A stretch of 32,661 nucleotides of DNA from Candidatus Zapsychrus exili (GTDB lineage Bacteria; Omnitrophota; Gorgyraeia; Zapsychrales; Zapsychraceae): the NCBI GenBank assembly GCA_030765585.1, contig JAVCCJ010000053.1, forward strand, positions 1 through 32,661, written 5' to 3'. Shown piece after piece: positions 23,933-32,221 of the stretch (its first letter is position 1; each line of letters opens with the position of its first letter). Under the pieces are notes generated by a model. That model was not told where the DNA came from. It ran no database searches and was given only the letters and a program-made list of their open reading frames with translations. The position numbers and the translations under genes are program-made.

Positions 23933-26836
23933 TTACCATCTAAGAGGCTTTTTCCAAGCCTCCCTTAAATCTTCTGTGTATATATTTACACAAGGCTGCC
24001 CATCTAAACCATATATAACAAACTCCTGCCCTTCTTCTACTTTACCAATTACTCCAAAAGGAAGGCCTTTCAGCAAATCTTCAAACTTATTTTTGTTCTT
24101 TTCAGATACTTCAATCAAGAATCTCGAATTAGACTCAGAGAAAAGAACAGCATCATTCTTTTTATAAGTTCCTTTATATGGAACCTTATCAAGACGAGCT
24201 GTTACGCCTAAACCACCACTAAAAGACATCTCAGCTAACGCAACCCCTATTCCACCTTCCGAACAATCATGAGATGAACGAACTAATCCCTGTCTTATTG
24301 CCTTTGATAAAGCTTTAAATGTTTTCATTCCTTTTTTCGTATCAACTTTCGGAACAGATGCCCCTAAAGCACCTAAAGTATCTAAATAAACAGAACCGCC
24401 AAGTTCGTTAAAAGTCTCTCCAACACAATAAATATAATTACCTGCTTCTTTTAAATCCATAGTAACTGCCTTATTTACATCATCTACTATACCAATTGCA
24501 GAAATTAAGATTGTTCCTGGAATTGAAATTGATTTATTATTTTCCATATATTCATTATACAAACTATCTTTTCCAGAAATAAAAGGAACCTTGTACCCTA
24601 CAGCAGTTTCATAGCAGCCAAAAGCAGCGCGAACCATGCTTCCCAATCTATCTGGCTTATCTGGATTTCCCCAACAAAAATTATCTAATATTGCAATTCT
24701 TTCAGGATTTCCACCAACAGAAACAACCTGACGAATAGCCTCATCTATACACGACGCTGACATCCAGAAAGGATCAATCTTTCCATACATGACATTAATT
24801 CCATTAGATATTGCTAATCCTTTTTTAGATCCAAACTTAGGAGCAATAACACTAGCATCTGATGGTCCGTCGCAATTTATTCCTACCAAAGGTTTAATTA
24901 TGCTTGTACCTTGAACTTCATGATCATATTGACGTATTACCCATTCTTTCGAACAAACGTTATAATGTGATAATACGTTTAACAAGTTCTCATTTAAAAT
25001 CTTTGAAGGCTTTGTCTTAGGATCTACAAATGCCGGCTTTTTCCAAACAGCTTCTTTTGTAATCTTTGGGTTTCCTTCATACAAGAAGCGCATATCTAAA
25101 TCACATACTTGTGTTCCTTCATAAAAAAGTTCTAACTTTTTATTACCTGTAAAAGTTCCAATAACTGTTGCTTCAACATTTTCATCAGAACATACAGAAA
25201 GAAATTTCTTTATTTTATTAGGAGGCACTGAGAAAACCATTCTTTCTTGTGACTCAGAAATCCAAATCTCATCATAATTAAGTCCTTCGTATTTTAAAGG
25301 CACACGATCAAGATCAATACGTACTCCCAACTTCTCGCCCATTTCTCCTGCAGCAGATGATAATCCGCCTGCTCCGCAATCAGTTACAAAATTATATAAA
25401 TTTTGATCTCTTGTCTTAATCAAAGCATCTAATACTTTTTTCTCTTGAATTGGGTCACCTATCTGAACCGCTCCAGAAGATACCGTCTCAGACTCTTCTG
25501 TAAGCTCTCCCGATGAAAACGTTGCGCCATGTATACCGTCACGTCCTGTTTTGCCGCCAGTAACAACAGCCAAATCTCCCTTTAAAACCTTTTTAAAAAC
25601 TTTGTCTTTAGGCATAATCCCTACATTTCCACAATATACTAAAGGATTGCCTACAAATTTATCATCAAAAAGTATTGCACCATTAATTGTTGGTATGCCC
25701 ATTTTGTTTCCATAATCACGAACCCCTGAAACAACACCCTTCATAACACGTTTAGGATGAAGCGTACCAACTGGTAATTTATCGAAAGGCATATCTGGTG
25801 AGCCGAAGCAAAAAACATCGGTACAACATATTGGCTTTGCGCCAAGACCAGTGCCTAGTATGTCTCGGATTACTCCTCCTATACCTGTATTTGCGCCACC
25901 AAAAGGCTCTAATGCCGACGGATGATTATGCGTCTCAACCTTAAAACAAACATTAGATTCTTGATCAAACTTTATAACACCAGCATTATCATGAAACACA
26001 GATACACACCAAGATTTATTTATATCTGTCGTTGCTTTAACTATTGTTGTTTTAAGCAAGCTATTTATTGTCTTAACTTTAGTCTTTTTATTTTCAGTCT
26101 CTGTATATCTAATATTTCCACGAAAAGTTTTATGATAACAATGTTCGCTCCAAGTTTGAGCAATAGTCTCGAGTTCACAATCGGTTGGATTTCTTTTAAG
26201 CTTCTTAAAATGTGCTTTTATAGCCTTCATCTCGTTTATATTCAAGAAAAGCTGACCATCTTGGCTTATCTTCATCAATTTCTTATCATCTGCGCCAATC
26301 AAATCTACGTGCGAAAGCACACATTTATACTTAGAGTCGGTAAAGCTTAAGGTTTTATCCATTGCATTATAATCTACGACATGTTGTATTAATTTATTTG
26401 ATAAAGCTTTATTTACAATAATATCCATATTTTTATTTGAAATATTACCGTATAAGGTGTAGATTTTTGCGGTGCGAATTGACTGTATCTTTTTTATTCC
26501 AAGATCTTTAATACCCTTTATTGTAGAATGCTCGACAGGATCCATAACACCTGTGTTATACGCAATTTCAGCTACGTGCAAATCTTTCTTAATTTTAGAA
26601 GGTTTAAAATTCTGGATTGAAACACAACGGTAATTTTGAGTTATCTCATCTACAAGAAGATCCTTGCAGATTTGATCGGCTTGTTTCTTTGTTATATTGC
26701 CTTCTAAATTATAAACTTGCGCAACATGAACTTTTTTAATTCCCTTAATTCCTAAATCAATTATAGATTTAAAAACACTCATCCCATGGGAATCAACAAT
26801 TCCTTTTTTATGTTTTATTTCTACCCTATAAATCAT
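23933..26836 (-). CDS. purL: Phosphoribosylformylglycinamidine synthase, PurL with two fused PurS-like domains
   Basis: PurL makes formylglycinamidine ribonucleotide from FGAR, ATP and ammonia. This form has 967 residues: longer than small PurL (about 720-760), shorter than the large form (about 1300) because the glutaminase is separate (purQ). Residues 1-70 and 85-155 are two similar PurS-like domains (compare DLGIKGIKKVHVAQVYNLEGNI with DLGIKKIQSIRTAKIYTLYGNI). The linker follows (PTDCELETIAQTWSEHCYHKTFRG, 217-240), then the catalytic head with VETHNHPSALEPFGGANTGIGGVIRDILG (300-328) and the second AIRS-like half (FWMSASCIDEAIRQVVSVGGNPERIAILDNFCWGNP; SSHDCSEGGIGVALAEM). No separate purS is therefore needed. 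No clear ribosome site precedes the ATG; the 97-base gap upstream holds an inverted repeat. Confidence 0.96.
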   Translation of the reverse strand: MIYRVEIKHKKGIVDSHGMSVFKSIIDLGIKGIKKVHVAQVYNLEGNITKKQADQICKDLLVDEITQNYRCVSIQNFKPSKIKKDLHVAEIAYNTGVMDPVEHSTIKGIKDLGIKKIQSIRTAKIYTLYGNISNKNMDIIVNKALSNKLIQHVVDYNAMDKTLSFTDSKYKCVLSHVDLIGADDKKLMKISQDGQLFLNINEMKAIKAHFKKLKRNPTDCELETIAQTWSEHCYHKTFRGNIRYTETENKKTKVKTINSLLKTTIVKATTDINKSWCVSVFHDNAGVIKFDQESNVCFKVETHNHPSALEPFGGANTGIGGVIRDILGTGLGAKPICCTDVFCFGSPDMPFDKLPVGTLHPKRVMKGVVSGVRDYGNKMGIPTINGAILFDDKFVGNPLVYCGNVGIMPKDKVFKKVLKGDLAVVTGGKTGRDGIHGATFSSGELTEESETVSSGAVQIGDPIQEKKVLDALIKTRDQNLYNFVTDCGAGGLSSAAGEMGEKLGVRIDLDRVPLKYEGLNYDEIWISESQERMVFSVPPNKIKKFLSVCSDENVEATVIGTFTGNKKLELFYEGTQVCDLDMRFLYEGNPKITKEAVWKKPAFVDPKTKPSKILNENLLNVLSHYNVCSKEWVIRQYDHEVQGTSIIKPLVGINCDGPSDASVIAPKFGSKKGLAISNGINVMYGKIDPFWMSASCIDEAIRQVVSVGGNPERIAILDNFCWGNPDKPDRLGSMVRAAFGCYETAVGYKVPFISGKDSLYNEYMENNKSISIPGTILISAIGIVDDVNKAVTMDLKEAGNYIYCVGETFNELGGSVYLDTLGALGASVPKVDTKKGMKTFKALSKAIRQGLVRSSHDCSEGGIGVALAEMSFSGGLGVTARLDKVPYKGTYKKNDAVLFSESNSRFLIEVSEKNKNKFEDLLKGLPFGVIGKVEEGQEFVIYGLDGQPCVNIYTEDLREAWKKPLRW

Positions 26837-26859
26837 TATTTTTTAATTGAATTAAATAC

Positions 26860-26916
26860 TCAATCCTCTTGCCTTCGTTTGCTTGCTTACACAATTATCG
26901 ATGACAAGAGGATTGA
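26860..26916. repeat. Inverted repeat between purC and purL
   Basis: TCAATCCTCTTG (26860-26871) and its exact complement CAAGAGGATTGA (26905-26916) form a perfect 12-pair stem with a 33-base loop. A third partial copy of the arm, GAGGATT, lies at 26922-26928. It interrupts an otherwise tightly packed operon and could be a small mobile palindrome or an RNA processing or attenuation structure ahead of purL. Confidence 0.7.
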
Positions 26917-26933
26917 AATTCGAGGATTAAAAT

Positions 26934-27638
26934 TTATACACTTACTCTTTTTAGAATTTCTTGGTAAGCTTCTTCAACATTTCCTAAATCATGTCTAAAA
27001 CGATCTTTATCCAGCTTTTCGCCTGTTCCAATTTCCCACAGTCTACAAGTATCAGGAGACATCTCATCGGCAAGAATAACTTTACCCTTATATCTTCCGA
27101 ACTCTAACTTGAAATCTATTAATTCCAAATTTAGATTCTTAAAAAACTTCGACATAAGATCATTGATTTTAAAAGAATAATCTTTTATCACTTCTATCTC
27201 TTCTTTTGTAGCGAACCCTAAAGCAAGAATATGATATTCATTAATTAAAGGATCATTTAAATCATCTTTTTTATAACAAAATTCTAAAACCGGAATGTTC
27301 AAAGTTCGTCCCTCTTCAACCCCTAGATTTCGACAAAGCGATCCTGCTGCTCTGTTTCTTATAATAACTTCTATGGGGACTATTTCTACACTCTTGACCA
27401 TCATTTCTCTATCACTAAGATTCTTTTCAAAATGAGTAGCAATACCTTCTGACTCAAGAAATTCAAAAATTCTAGTCGATATTTTATTGTTCATAATGCC
27501 TTTGTCTACAACTGTTCCCTTTTTCTGAGAATTAAAAGCCGTTGCATCATCTTTAAAATACTGAATAAGCAAGCCTGGATCATCTGTTGTATAAAGAATT
27601 TTTGCTTTGCCTTCATATATTTGTTCTTTTTTATGCAT
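26934..27638 (-). CDS. purC: SAICAR synthetase
   Basis: PurC couples CAIR with aspartate using ATP. The 234-residue length matches bacterial enzymes. The opening KKEQIYEGKAKILYTTDDPGLLIQYFKDDATAFNSQKKG is the family N-terminus. SVEIVPIEVIIRNRAAGSL is the signature 1 region and LIDFKLEFGRYKGKVILADEMSPDTCRLWE signature 2, with the metal-binding Glu and Asp. The start codon shares a base with the purB stop (TAATG), so translation is coupled. All active-site stretches look intact. Confidence 0.98.
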   Translation of the reverse strand: MHKKEQIYEGKAKILYTTDDPGLLIQYFKDDATAFNSQKKGTVVDKGIMNNKISTRIFEFLESEGIATHFEKNLSDREMMVKSVEIVPIEVIIRNRAAGSLCRNLGVEEGRTLNIPVLEFCYKKDDLNDPLINEYHILALGFATKEEIEVIKDYSFKINDLMSKFFKNLNLELIDFKLEFGRYKGKVILADEMSPDTCRLWEIGTGEKLDKDRFRHDLGNVEEAYQEILKRVSV

Positions 27639-28933
27639 TACTTCAGTCCTACCTTCTTAAATACTTTATCGGTGTGTCTTGTGTAATATTTAATATCGAA
27701 ACATTTATCAATTTCACTTGGTTTTAAGTACTTTCTTACTTTCCTATCTCTATTTAATATATCCTTGAAGTTTGATGTCTCTTGCCATACCTGCATTGCG
27801 CAACGCTGAATAATTTCATATGCAGCTTCACGAGTTAATCCTTTTTTCATAAGCTCTAAAAGAACACGTTGCGAGTAGATAAGTCCTTTAGTCTTAGAAA
27901 GAGATATGATCATATTCTTAGGATAAACTAATAAGTCGTCAATAATCGGTGTTATTTTATTAAACATGTAATTTAGTGCAATTGCAGTATCCGGTAAAAT
28001 TATACGTTCTACAGAAGAATGGCTTATGTCTCTCTCGTGCCATAACGTAACATTTTCAAATGCAGCTTGCGCATTAGCACGTAATATACGAGATAAGCCT
28101 GATATTCTTTCACAAGTGATTGGGTTTCTCTTGTGAGGCATAGCAGAAGATCCTATTTGACCTTTAAAAAATGGCTCTTCTACCTCTAAAACTTCTGTCT
28201 TTTGAAGCAAGCGAATCTCAGTTGCTATTTTATTTAAAGTACAACCCACTAAAGCTAAAGTATTAACAAATTGACAATGTATGTCTCTTTGAATAATCTG
28301 AGTTGCTATATTAGCAGGTTTAAGATTGAGCTTTTCACAAACATATTCTTCTACCGACGGATCTATGTTTGCATATGTTCCGACGGCTCCAGATATTTTG
28401 CCGTATCCTATCATTTCTTTCGCTTGTTCTAAACGTATAAGATTTCTTTTCATTTCATCATACCAAACAGCTATTTTTAAACCAAAAGTTGTCGGCTCGG
28501 CATGAACACCATGAGTTCTTGCTATACACGGAGTATCTTTATATTTCTTTGCTTTCTGTTTTAAAGCAAGTAGAAGCTTCTTTGCATCTGCAAGCAAAAT
28601 ATCCATAGACTCTATACATTGCACAGACAAAGACGTATCCAATAGATCTGATGAAGTTAAGCCCATATGCAAATATCTTGCTTCTGGACCTATATATTGG
28701 CCCACATTATTAATAAATGCTACAATATCATGCTTTGTTCTTTCTTCGAGCTTTTTAACCTCTTCGATATCAAACTTTGCATTCTTTTTAATTTTCTCCA
28801 TTGCTTTTTTAGGAATTTGGCCGAGTTTGCACATGGCTTCGCAAGATAAAACTTCAATCTTAAGCATAATTTCCATCTTATGCTCTTCAGACCAAACCCT
28901 TCCCATTTTTGATAGAGTGTAACGATCAATCAT
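27638..28933 (-). CDS. purB: Adenylosuccinate lyase
   Basis: PurB removes fumarate from SAICAR and from adenylosuccinate, acting twice in purine synthesis. It belongs to the fumarase/aspartase superfamily; 431 residues is normal. MIDRYTLSKMGRVWSEEHKMEIMLKIE is a typical start. RTKHDIVAFI and YLHMGLTSSDLLDTSLSVQ form the active site, with TPCIARTHGVHAEPTTFGLK carrying a catalytic His. The signature loop GSSAMPHKRNPITCERISGLSR contains the catalytic serine. First gene of the purine operon: AAGGAG lies at good distance before the ATG, and a promoter with repeated elements lies about 180 bases upstream. Confidence 0.98.
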   Translation of the reverse strand: MIDRYTLSKMGRVWSEEHKMEIMLKIEVLSCEAMCKLGQIPKKAMEKIKKNAKFDIEEVKKLEERTKHDIVAFINNVGQYIGPEARYLHMGLTSSDLLDTSLSVQCIESMDILLADAKKLLLALKQKAKKYKDTPCIARTHGVHAEPTTFGLKIAVWYDEMKRNLIRLEQAKEMIGYGKISGAVGTYANIDPSVEEYVCEKLNLKPANIATQIIQRDIHCQFVNTLALVGCTLNKIATEIRLLQKTEVLEVEEPFFKGQIGSSAMPHKRNPITCERISGLSRILRANAQAAFENVTLWHERDISHSSVERIILPDTAIALNYMFNKITPIIDDLLVYPKNMIISLSKTKGLIYSQRVLLELMKKGLTREAAYEIIQRCAMQVWQETSNFKDILNRDRKVRKYLKPSEIDKCFDIKYYTRHTDKVFKKVGLK

Positions 28934-29103
28934 ATTATTTAACTCCTTTTTTAAGTGAGCACATAACCTAACAGCGACCCAAAAAAACGCTAAGCTATAA
29001 GTGCTGATTTATCTAGAGACAACATTAATTACCATAGGACTAAACTAATATTTTTAGGTGAGATATATCCCCAACCTTACAAATTTTTTGAGGATTATTG
29101 AAC
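28934..29103 (-). promoter_or_regulatory. Long 5' leader of the purine operon (about 170 nt), structured, class unknown
   Basis: From the predicted start near 29103 to the purB ATG the leader is about 170 nt, long for a simple untranslated region. It can form a stem from AGGT/ACCT with an internal GGGA/TCTC (29056-29077), and a hairpin nesting AGCAC/GTGCT (28958-28962 with 29001-29005) over AGCG/CGCT (28973-28976 with 28988-28991), the latter enclosing a run of seven T on the transcript strand. I could not match it to the purine, ZTP, PRPP or preQ1 riboswitch consensus. AAAAAAGGAG is the purB ribosome site. Confidence 0.4.
29081..29093. repeat. 13-bp direct repeat, downstream copy (candidate operator)
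   Basis: AAATTTTTTGAGG on the plus strand, an exact copy of the sequence at 29122-29134. It lies at about +11 to +23 of the predicted purine-operon transcript. Confidence 0.6.
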
Positions 29104-29109
29104 GCAGAT

Positions 29110-29138
29110 AATATAACAGAGAAATTTTTTGAGGTCAA
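29110..29138 (-). promoter_or_regulatory. Sigma70-type promoter of the purine operon
   Basis: On the minus strand TTGACC (29138-29133) and TATATT (29115-29110) are 17 bases apart, each one base off consensus in the important positions. The predicted start is near 29103. It is the only good promoter I see before purB. Confidence 0.75.
29122..29134. repeat. 13-bp direct repeat, upstream copy (candidate operator)
   Basis: AAATTTTTTGAGG on the plus strand, identical to 29081-29093 and 41 bases away (about four helical turns). It covers the end of the -35 box and much of the spacer, a position where a bound repressor would block RNA polymerase. Confidence 0.6.
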
Positions 29139-29304
29139 CCAAAATAAAAAAATATTATGAATTTTATTATATATATTTATATAAACTAATGATATATAAT
29201 AACTTACGTCTTTAAACATTTCTTTAGCTAGGCAAAAAAATAAGTAGATTTAACAAGCCTTACTACTAATAGTATCTATTTAATAAGAAGTATACTATTA
29301 ACTT
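29139..29304. other. AT-rich spacer with weak terminator-like hairpins
   Basis: This stretch between the purine promoter and the DUF2059 stop has no credible gene. Two structures lie downstream of DUF2059 on the minus strand: a 9-pair stem ATACTATTA/TAATAGTAT (29292-29300 with 29267-29275), and a 5-pair stem AGTAG/CTACT followed by a T run (complement of 29234-29240). Together they could end DUF2059 transcription, but both stems are AT-rich and weak. Confidence 0.35.
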
Positions 29305-29883
29305 CTATTTTGCGCCTAAAGACAACTTACTTTTAAAATATTCTACCATCGATACGGTTGTTTCCTCAACAACGCTTGGGGTTGCCTTAAGAAACGCTTG
29401 CCCTGTTTGGCTTTGAAAAAACTCAACTACTTTTTCCAAATCTTCTTCTAAATAATATTTATCGTAAATTGGTATAAGCTGTGCCATAATTTCGCCAACA
29501 TTGAAAAGATTCTTAAATTCTTCTTCTTTGCCTGCAGGAGCAGACAATAAGATAGAATCAACTTTTTGAATTAAACTCTCTTTCGTGCCGTTTGCTTGGA
29601 GCAAGACAAGAATCAACTCAATTTTATTAGCAGAAATATCTTCAAACTGAGAAATATCCATTTCTTGAGTGGGTTCTTGATCTTCTTCTATTCTGTTAAC
29701 TTGTCCTAAATAATATTTCTTCAGCACTGTCCCTGATTTAATTATTATATAGTAAGAATTCTTTTGTATAATTTCACCTTTTACGACGCTGCCATCATTT
29801 AAATAAACTGTTTCAGCAATAGAGACTGAACAAACAAAGCTAAATACAAACGAAGCTATTAAAACAAAAATTATCTTTTTCAT
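29305..29883 (-). CDS. Exported DUF2059-like protein
   Basis: A 192-residue protein with a signal peptide (MKKIIFVLIASFVFSFVCSVSIA, cleavage after residue 23). Residues 24-68 (VYLNDGSVVKGEIIQKNSYYIIIKSG) form the same small N-terminal module seen at the start of the DUF481 barrel. The C-terminal part (about 125-190) matches DUF2059: LIPIYDKYYLEEDLEKVVEFFQSQTGQAFLKATPSVVEETT, a helical domain found in many periplasmic proteins of unknown role. No lipobox. AAGGAT precedes the ATG at 29883. It is transcribed away from the polyprenyl synthetase and stands alone. A periplasmic location is likely; no function can be assigned. Confidence 0.85.
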   Translation of the reverse strand: MKKIIFVLIASFVFSFVCSVSIAETVYLNDGSVVKGEIIQKNSYYIIIKSGTVLKKYYLGQVNRIEEDQEPTQEMDISQFEDISANKIELILVLLQANGTKESLIQKVDSILLSAPAGKEEEFKNLFNVGEIMAQLIPIYDKYYLEEDLEKVVEFFQSQTGQAFLKATPSVVEETTVSMVEYFKSKLSLGAK

Positions 29884-29970
29884 ATTTAAATCCTTTCAAT
29901 AAAATTAATACTTTAATGTAAGTCTAGGTTTAATATTGATTATATAATATCTTTATGTTACCATACGCTT

Positions 29971-31059
29971 ATGATTATTGACATAAAAAAACAAATTGAC
30001 CAAAGAATTTCGTCCTTTCTAGACAAAATAGACCAAGAATACAAAATATCTGCATTAAATGCGCAGCTGTACAAGAATATAAAAGAATTCTCGTTAAGGG
30101 ATGGCAAAAGAATCCGCCCTATTCTTTTTATCTTAAGCTATCTAGGGTATTCTAGTCCTAGTAAACGTACTACTGTTTCTTTATACGAGACCTCGATTGC
30201 AATCGAGCTTCTTCACAACTTTATGCTTATTCACGACGATATAATCGATGAATCTTCTTTAAGACGAAATAAGCCTACAATGCACATAATGTTCAAAAAA
30301 ACAGCTGTAACAAAAAATAAAAAGAAATTAGGTCGTGACCTAGCCATTATTGCAGGAGACCTTCTTTATGCTATTGCTATAAGATCATTTCTTTCTATTA
30401 AAGCAAGTCCTGCAAAAAAAGAGCGCGCTTTAAAATATTTTATTGAAACAACTGCAATTACTGCAATGGGAGAATTTCTTGATACTATTAACGGCTTTAA
30501 AAGCTTAGCCCAAATTAAAGAAAAAGACGTGATGCTAAACTACACACTTAAAACATCTAGGTATACATTTAGTTGTCCACTTGTTACTGGAGCTATTTTA
30601 TCTGGCGCCAAAGAAAGCGACATAAAGAAATTATCCGAATTAGGCATACTTATTGGACAAGCATTTCAAATTCAAGACGATATTATCGGAATTTTTGGAA
30701 ACGAAAAGGTTATCGGCAAGTCAATCTTAAGCGATTTACAAGAATCAAAAAAAACATTGCTTACCGCTCATGCTTATAAGAAGCTAAAAAAAGAGAAAAG
30801 AACGCTTTTTCTGAAATATTTTAACAAAAAAACCAAAAGAATCTCTGATCTTAATTGTATAAAGAAAATATTTATTGATGCAGGTAGCTTAGAATACAGC
30901 CTAAAAGAAGTTGAAAGCAGAGCAAAAAAGTCACTAGAGATTTTAAGAAGCCTAAGAATGAAACCTACCTATAAAAAAGAGATTGAATCAGCTATTTTTC
31001 AATTCTTCAAACAAAGCAAACAAGTTGCAGACAAAAACAACATAAGCTTAGCCGTCTAA
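29971..31059 (+). CDS. Polyprenyl (isoprenyl) diphosphate synthase
   Basis: The only complete plus-strand gene. This 362-residue all-helical enzyme condenses isopentenyl diphosphate with allylic diphosphates. The first Asp-rich motif is in LLHNFMLIHDDIIDESSLRRNKPTMH (Asp89, Asp90, Asp93, with the following Arg pair). The second is FQIQDDIIGIFGNE (Asp236, Asp237, with Gly instead of Asp at 240, as in many geranylgeranyl-type enzymes). GKRIRPIL (45-52) binds isopentenyl diphosphate. Product length cannot be told safely. At 362 residues it is longer than the ~300 of short-chain FPP synthases. A quinone side chain or carrier lipid is the likely use. No Shine-Dalgarno is visible; TATAAT at 29943-29948 may allow a very short leader. 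Its stop overlaps the hemW stop. Confidence 0.93.
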   Translation: MIIDIKKQIDQRISSFLDKIDQEYKISALNAQLYKNIKEFSLRDGKRIRPILFILSYLGYSSPSKRTTVSLYETSIAIELLHNFMLIHDDIIDESSLRRNKPTMHIMFKKTAVTKNKKKLGRDLAIIAGDLLYAIAIRSFLSIKASPAKKERALKYFIETTAITAMGEFLDTINGFKSLAQIKEKDVMLNYTLKTSRYTFSCPLVTGAILSGAKESDIKKLSELGILIGQAFQIQDDIIGIFGNEKVIGKSILSDLQESKKTLLTAHAYKKLKKEKRTLFLKYFNKKTKRISDLNCIKKIFIDAGSLEYSLKEVESRAKKSLEILRSLRMKPTYKKEIESAIFQFFKQSKQVADKNNISLAV

Positions 31060-32156
31060 ATCAACTGCGAACATATCTCATCTAAAACTAGCAAACCTTT
31101 TCTTGTTGTTTTTAATTTATTTCCATTAAACTCAAGCAAGCCTTCTTTTTCTAACATTTTTATCTGGTTAATATCCCTATCCTTTAAATTAACATTAAAT
31201 CTTTTATTCAAAAGTTTTATATCAACTCCATCTATCATACGAAGGCTAAACAATAGCGTTTCTTTAAAACGCTCATATTTATTTAATTTTTCAACATTTT
31301 CTTTCGCATCACCATCTTTATTTATCAACTCTATATAATTTCTTAGCCTTGAAACATTCCAAAATCTTAACCCCTTTATATGAGAGTGAGCACCAACTCC
31401 TAAACCAATATACTCTCCACCTTGCCAATAGTTTATATTGTGCTTAGACTCGCACCCTTTCTTCGCAAAGTTGCTCACCTCGTAATGCCTATAGCCTAAG
31501 CTTTCTAATTTATCTTTAACAAGCAAATATTGACGCACTTGCGCATCTTGATCTTTAAGTTTTTCTTCTAACACAAAAAACCTGCTATTTTTTTCAATTG
31601 ATAAAGAATAAAGAGAAATATGTCCACTGCCTAACATTGCAATATCGTCAACATCCTTCTTTAGTTCTTTGTCTGTTTGACCATAAAACGAATACATAAC
31701 ATCAACGCTTATATTATTAATTCCTACTTGTCTTATCAAATTAAAAGATTTTATTGCCTGCAGCCTACTATGACTTCTTCCAAGATATTTCAAATATTTA
31801 TTATTTAAACTTTGAATTCCTAAACTTACTCTATTTACCCCAGAATTTTTCAAGATTTGTATTTTAGTTTTATCTAAGCTTTCAGGATTAGTCTCAATTG
31901 TAAATTCTACATTCTCAGAAAAACTAAAATTATCTCTTATAATAGAAAAAAGTTTTATCAATTGCTCATTGTTTAAACACGCTGGCGTTCCGCCTCCAAG
32001 ATATATCGAATCTACTTTGCTATATTTATGTTTCTTTGCTTCAAGAGATATGCAATCCAAATAGGAATCAATATATTTTTCTTGCCGCACAAAAACAACA
32101 AATGAACAATAAGAACATTTCTTCAAACAAAAAGGTATGTGTATATAAAGTGTCAT
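31056..32156 (-). CDS. hemW: Radical SAM protein HemW (coproporphyrinogen dehydrogenase-like)
   Basis: A radical SAM protein of 366 residues. The [4Fe-4S] site is FCLKKCSYCSF (Cys10, Cys14, Cys17; CxxxCxxC). YLGGGTPACL is the SAM-binding Gly-rich motif, followed by TIETNPESL and GVNRVSLGIQSLNNKYLKYLGRSHS. The C-terminal HemN_C-like domain is present (YWQGGEYIGLGVGAHSH and later KETLLFSLRMIDGVDIKLLNKRF). It matches the HemW group, which binds heme and probably delivers it to respiratory enzymes, rather than true oxygen-independent coproporphyrinogen oxidase (HemN), which is longer and carries an extra cysteine pattern. It converges with the polyprenyl synthase; the stop codons overlap by four bases. 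Confidence 0.93.
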   Translation of the reverse strand: MTLYIHIPFCLKKCSYCSFVVFVRQEKYIDSYLDCISLEAKKHKYSKVDSIYLGGGTPACLNNEQLIKLFSIIRDNFSFSENVEFTIETNPESLDKTKIQILKNSGVNRVSLGIQSLNNKYLKYLGRSHSRLQAIKSFNLIRQVGINNISVDVMYSFYGQTDKELKKDVDDIAMLGSGHISLYSLSIEKNSRFFVLEEKLKDQDAQVRQYLLVKDKLESLGYRHYEVSNFAKKGCESKHNINYWQGGEYIGLGVGAHSHIKGLRFWNVSRLRNYIELINKDGDAKENVEKLNKYERFKETLLFSLRMIDGVDIKLLNKRFNVNLKDRDINQIKMLEKEGLLEFNGNKLKTTRKGLLVLDEICSQLI

Positions 32157-32221
32157 TTTTTAAGCTTTTTTTAGTTTTTTGTTTTTATTTTTTGCAAATT
32201 TGAAAACACTTTGCAACTCTT

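Noticed and set aside
25922-26350. Plus-strand open frame of 142 codons inside purL
   Set aside because: It is fully contained in purL, with no ribosome site and random-looking hydrophobic composition.
28934-29103. Known purine, ZTP, PRPP or preQ1 riboswitch in the purB leader
   Set aside because: I compared the leader by eye with the conserved core sequences I know and found none of the diagnostic blocks, so only an unclassified structured leader is reported.
29943-29948. TATAAT as a promoter for the polyprenyl synthase gene
   Set aside because: The -10 is perfect, but no acceptable -35 lies 16-18 bases upstream; kept only as a remark in the gene entry.
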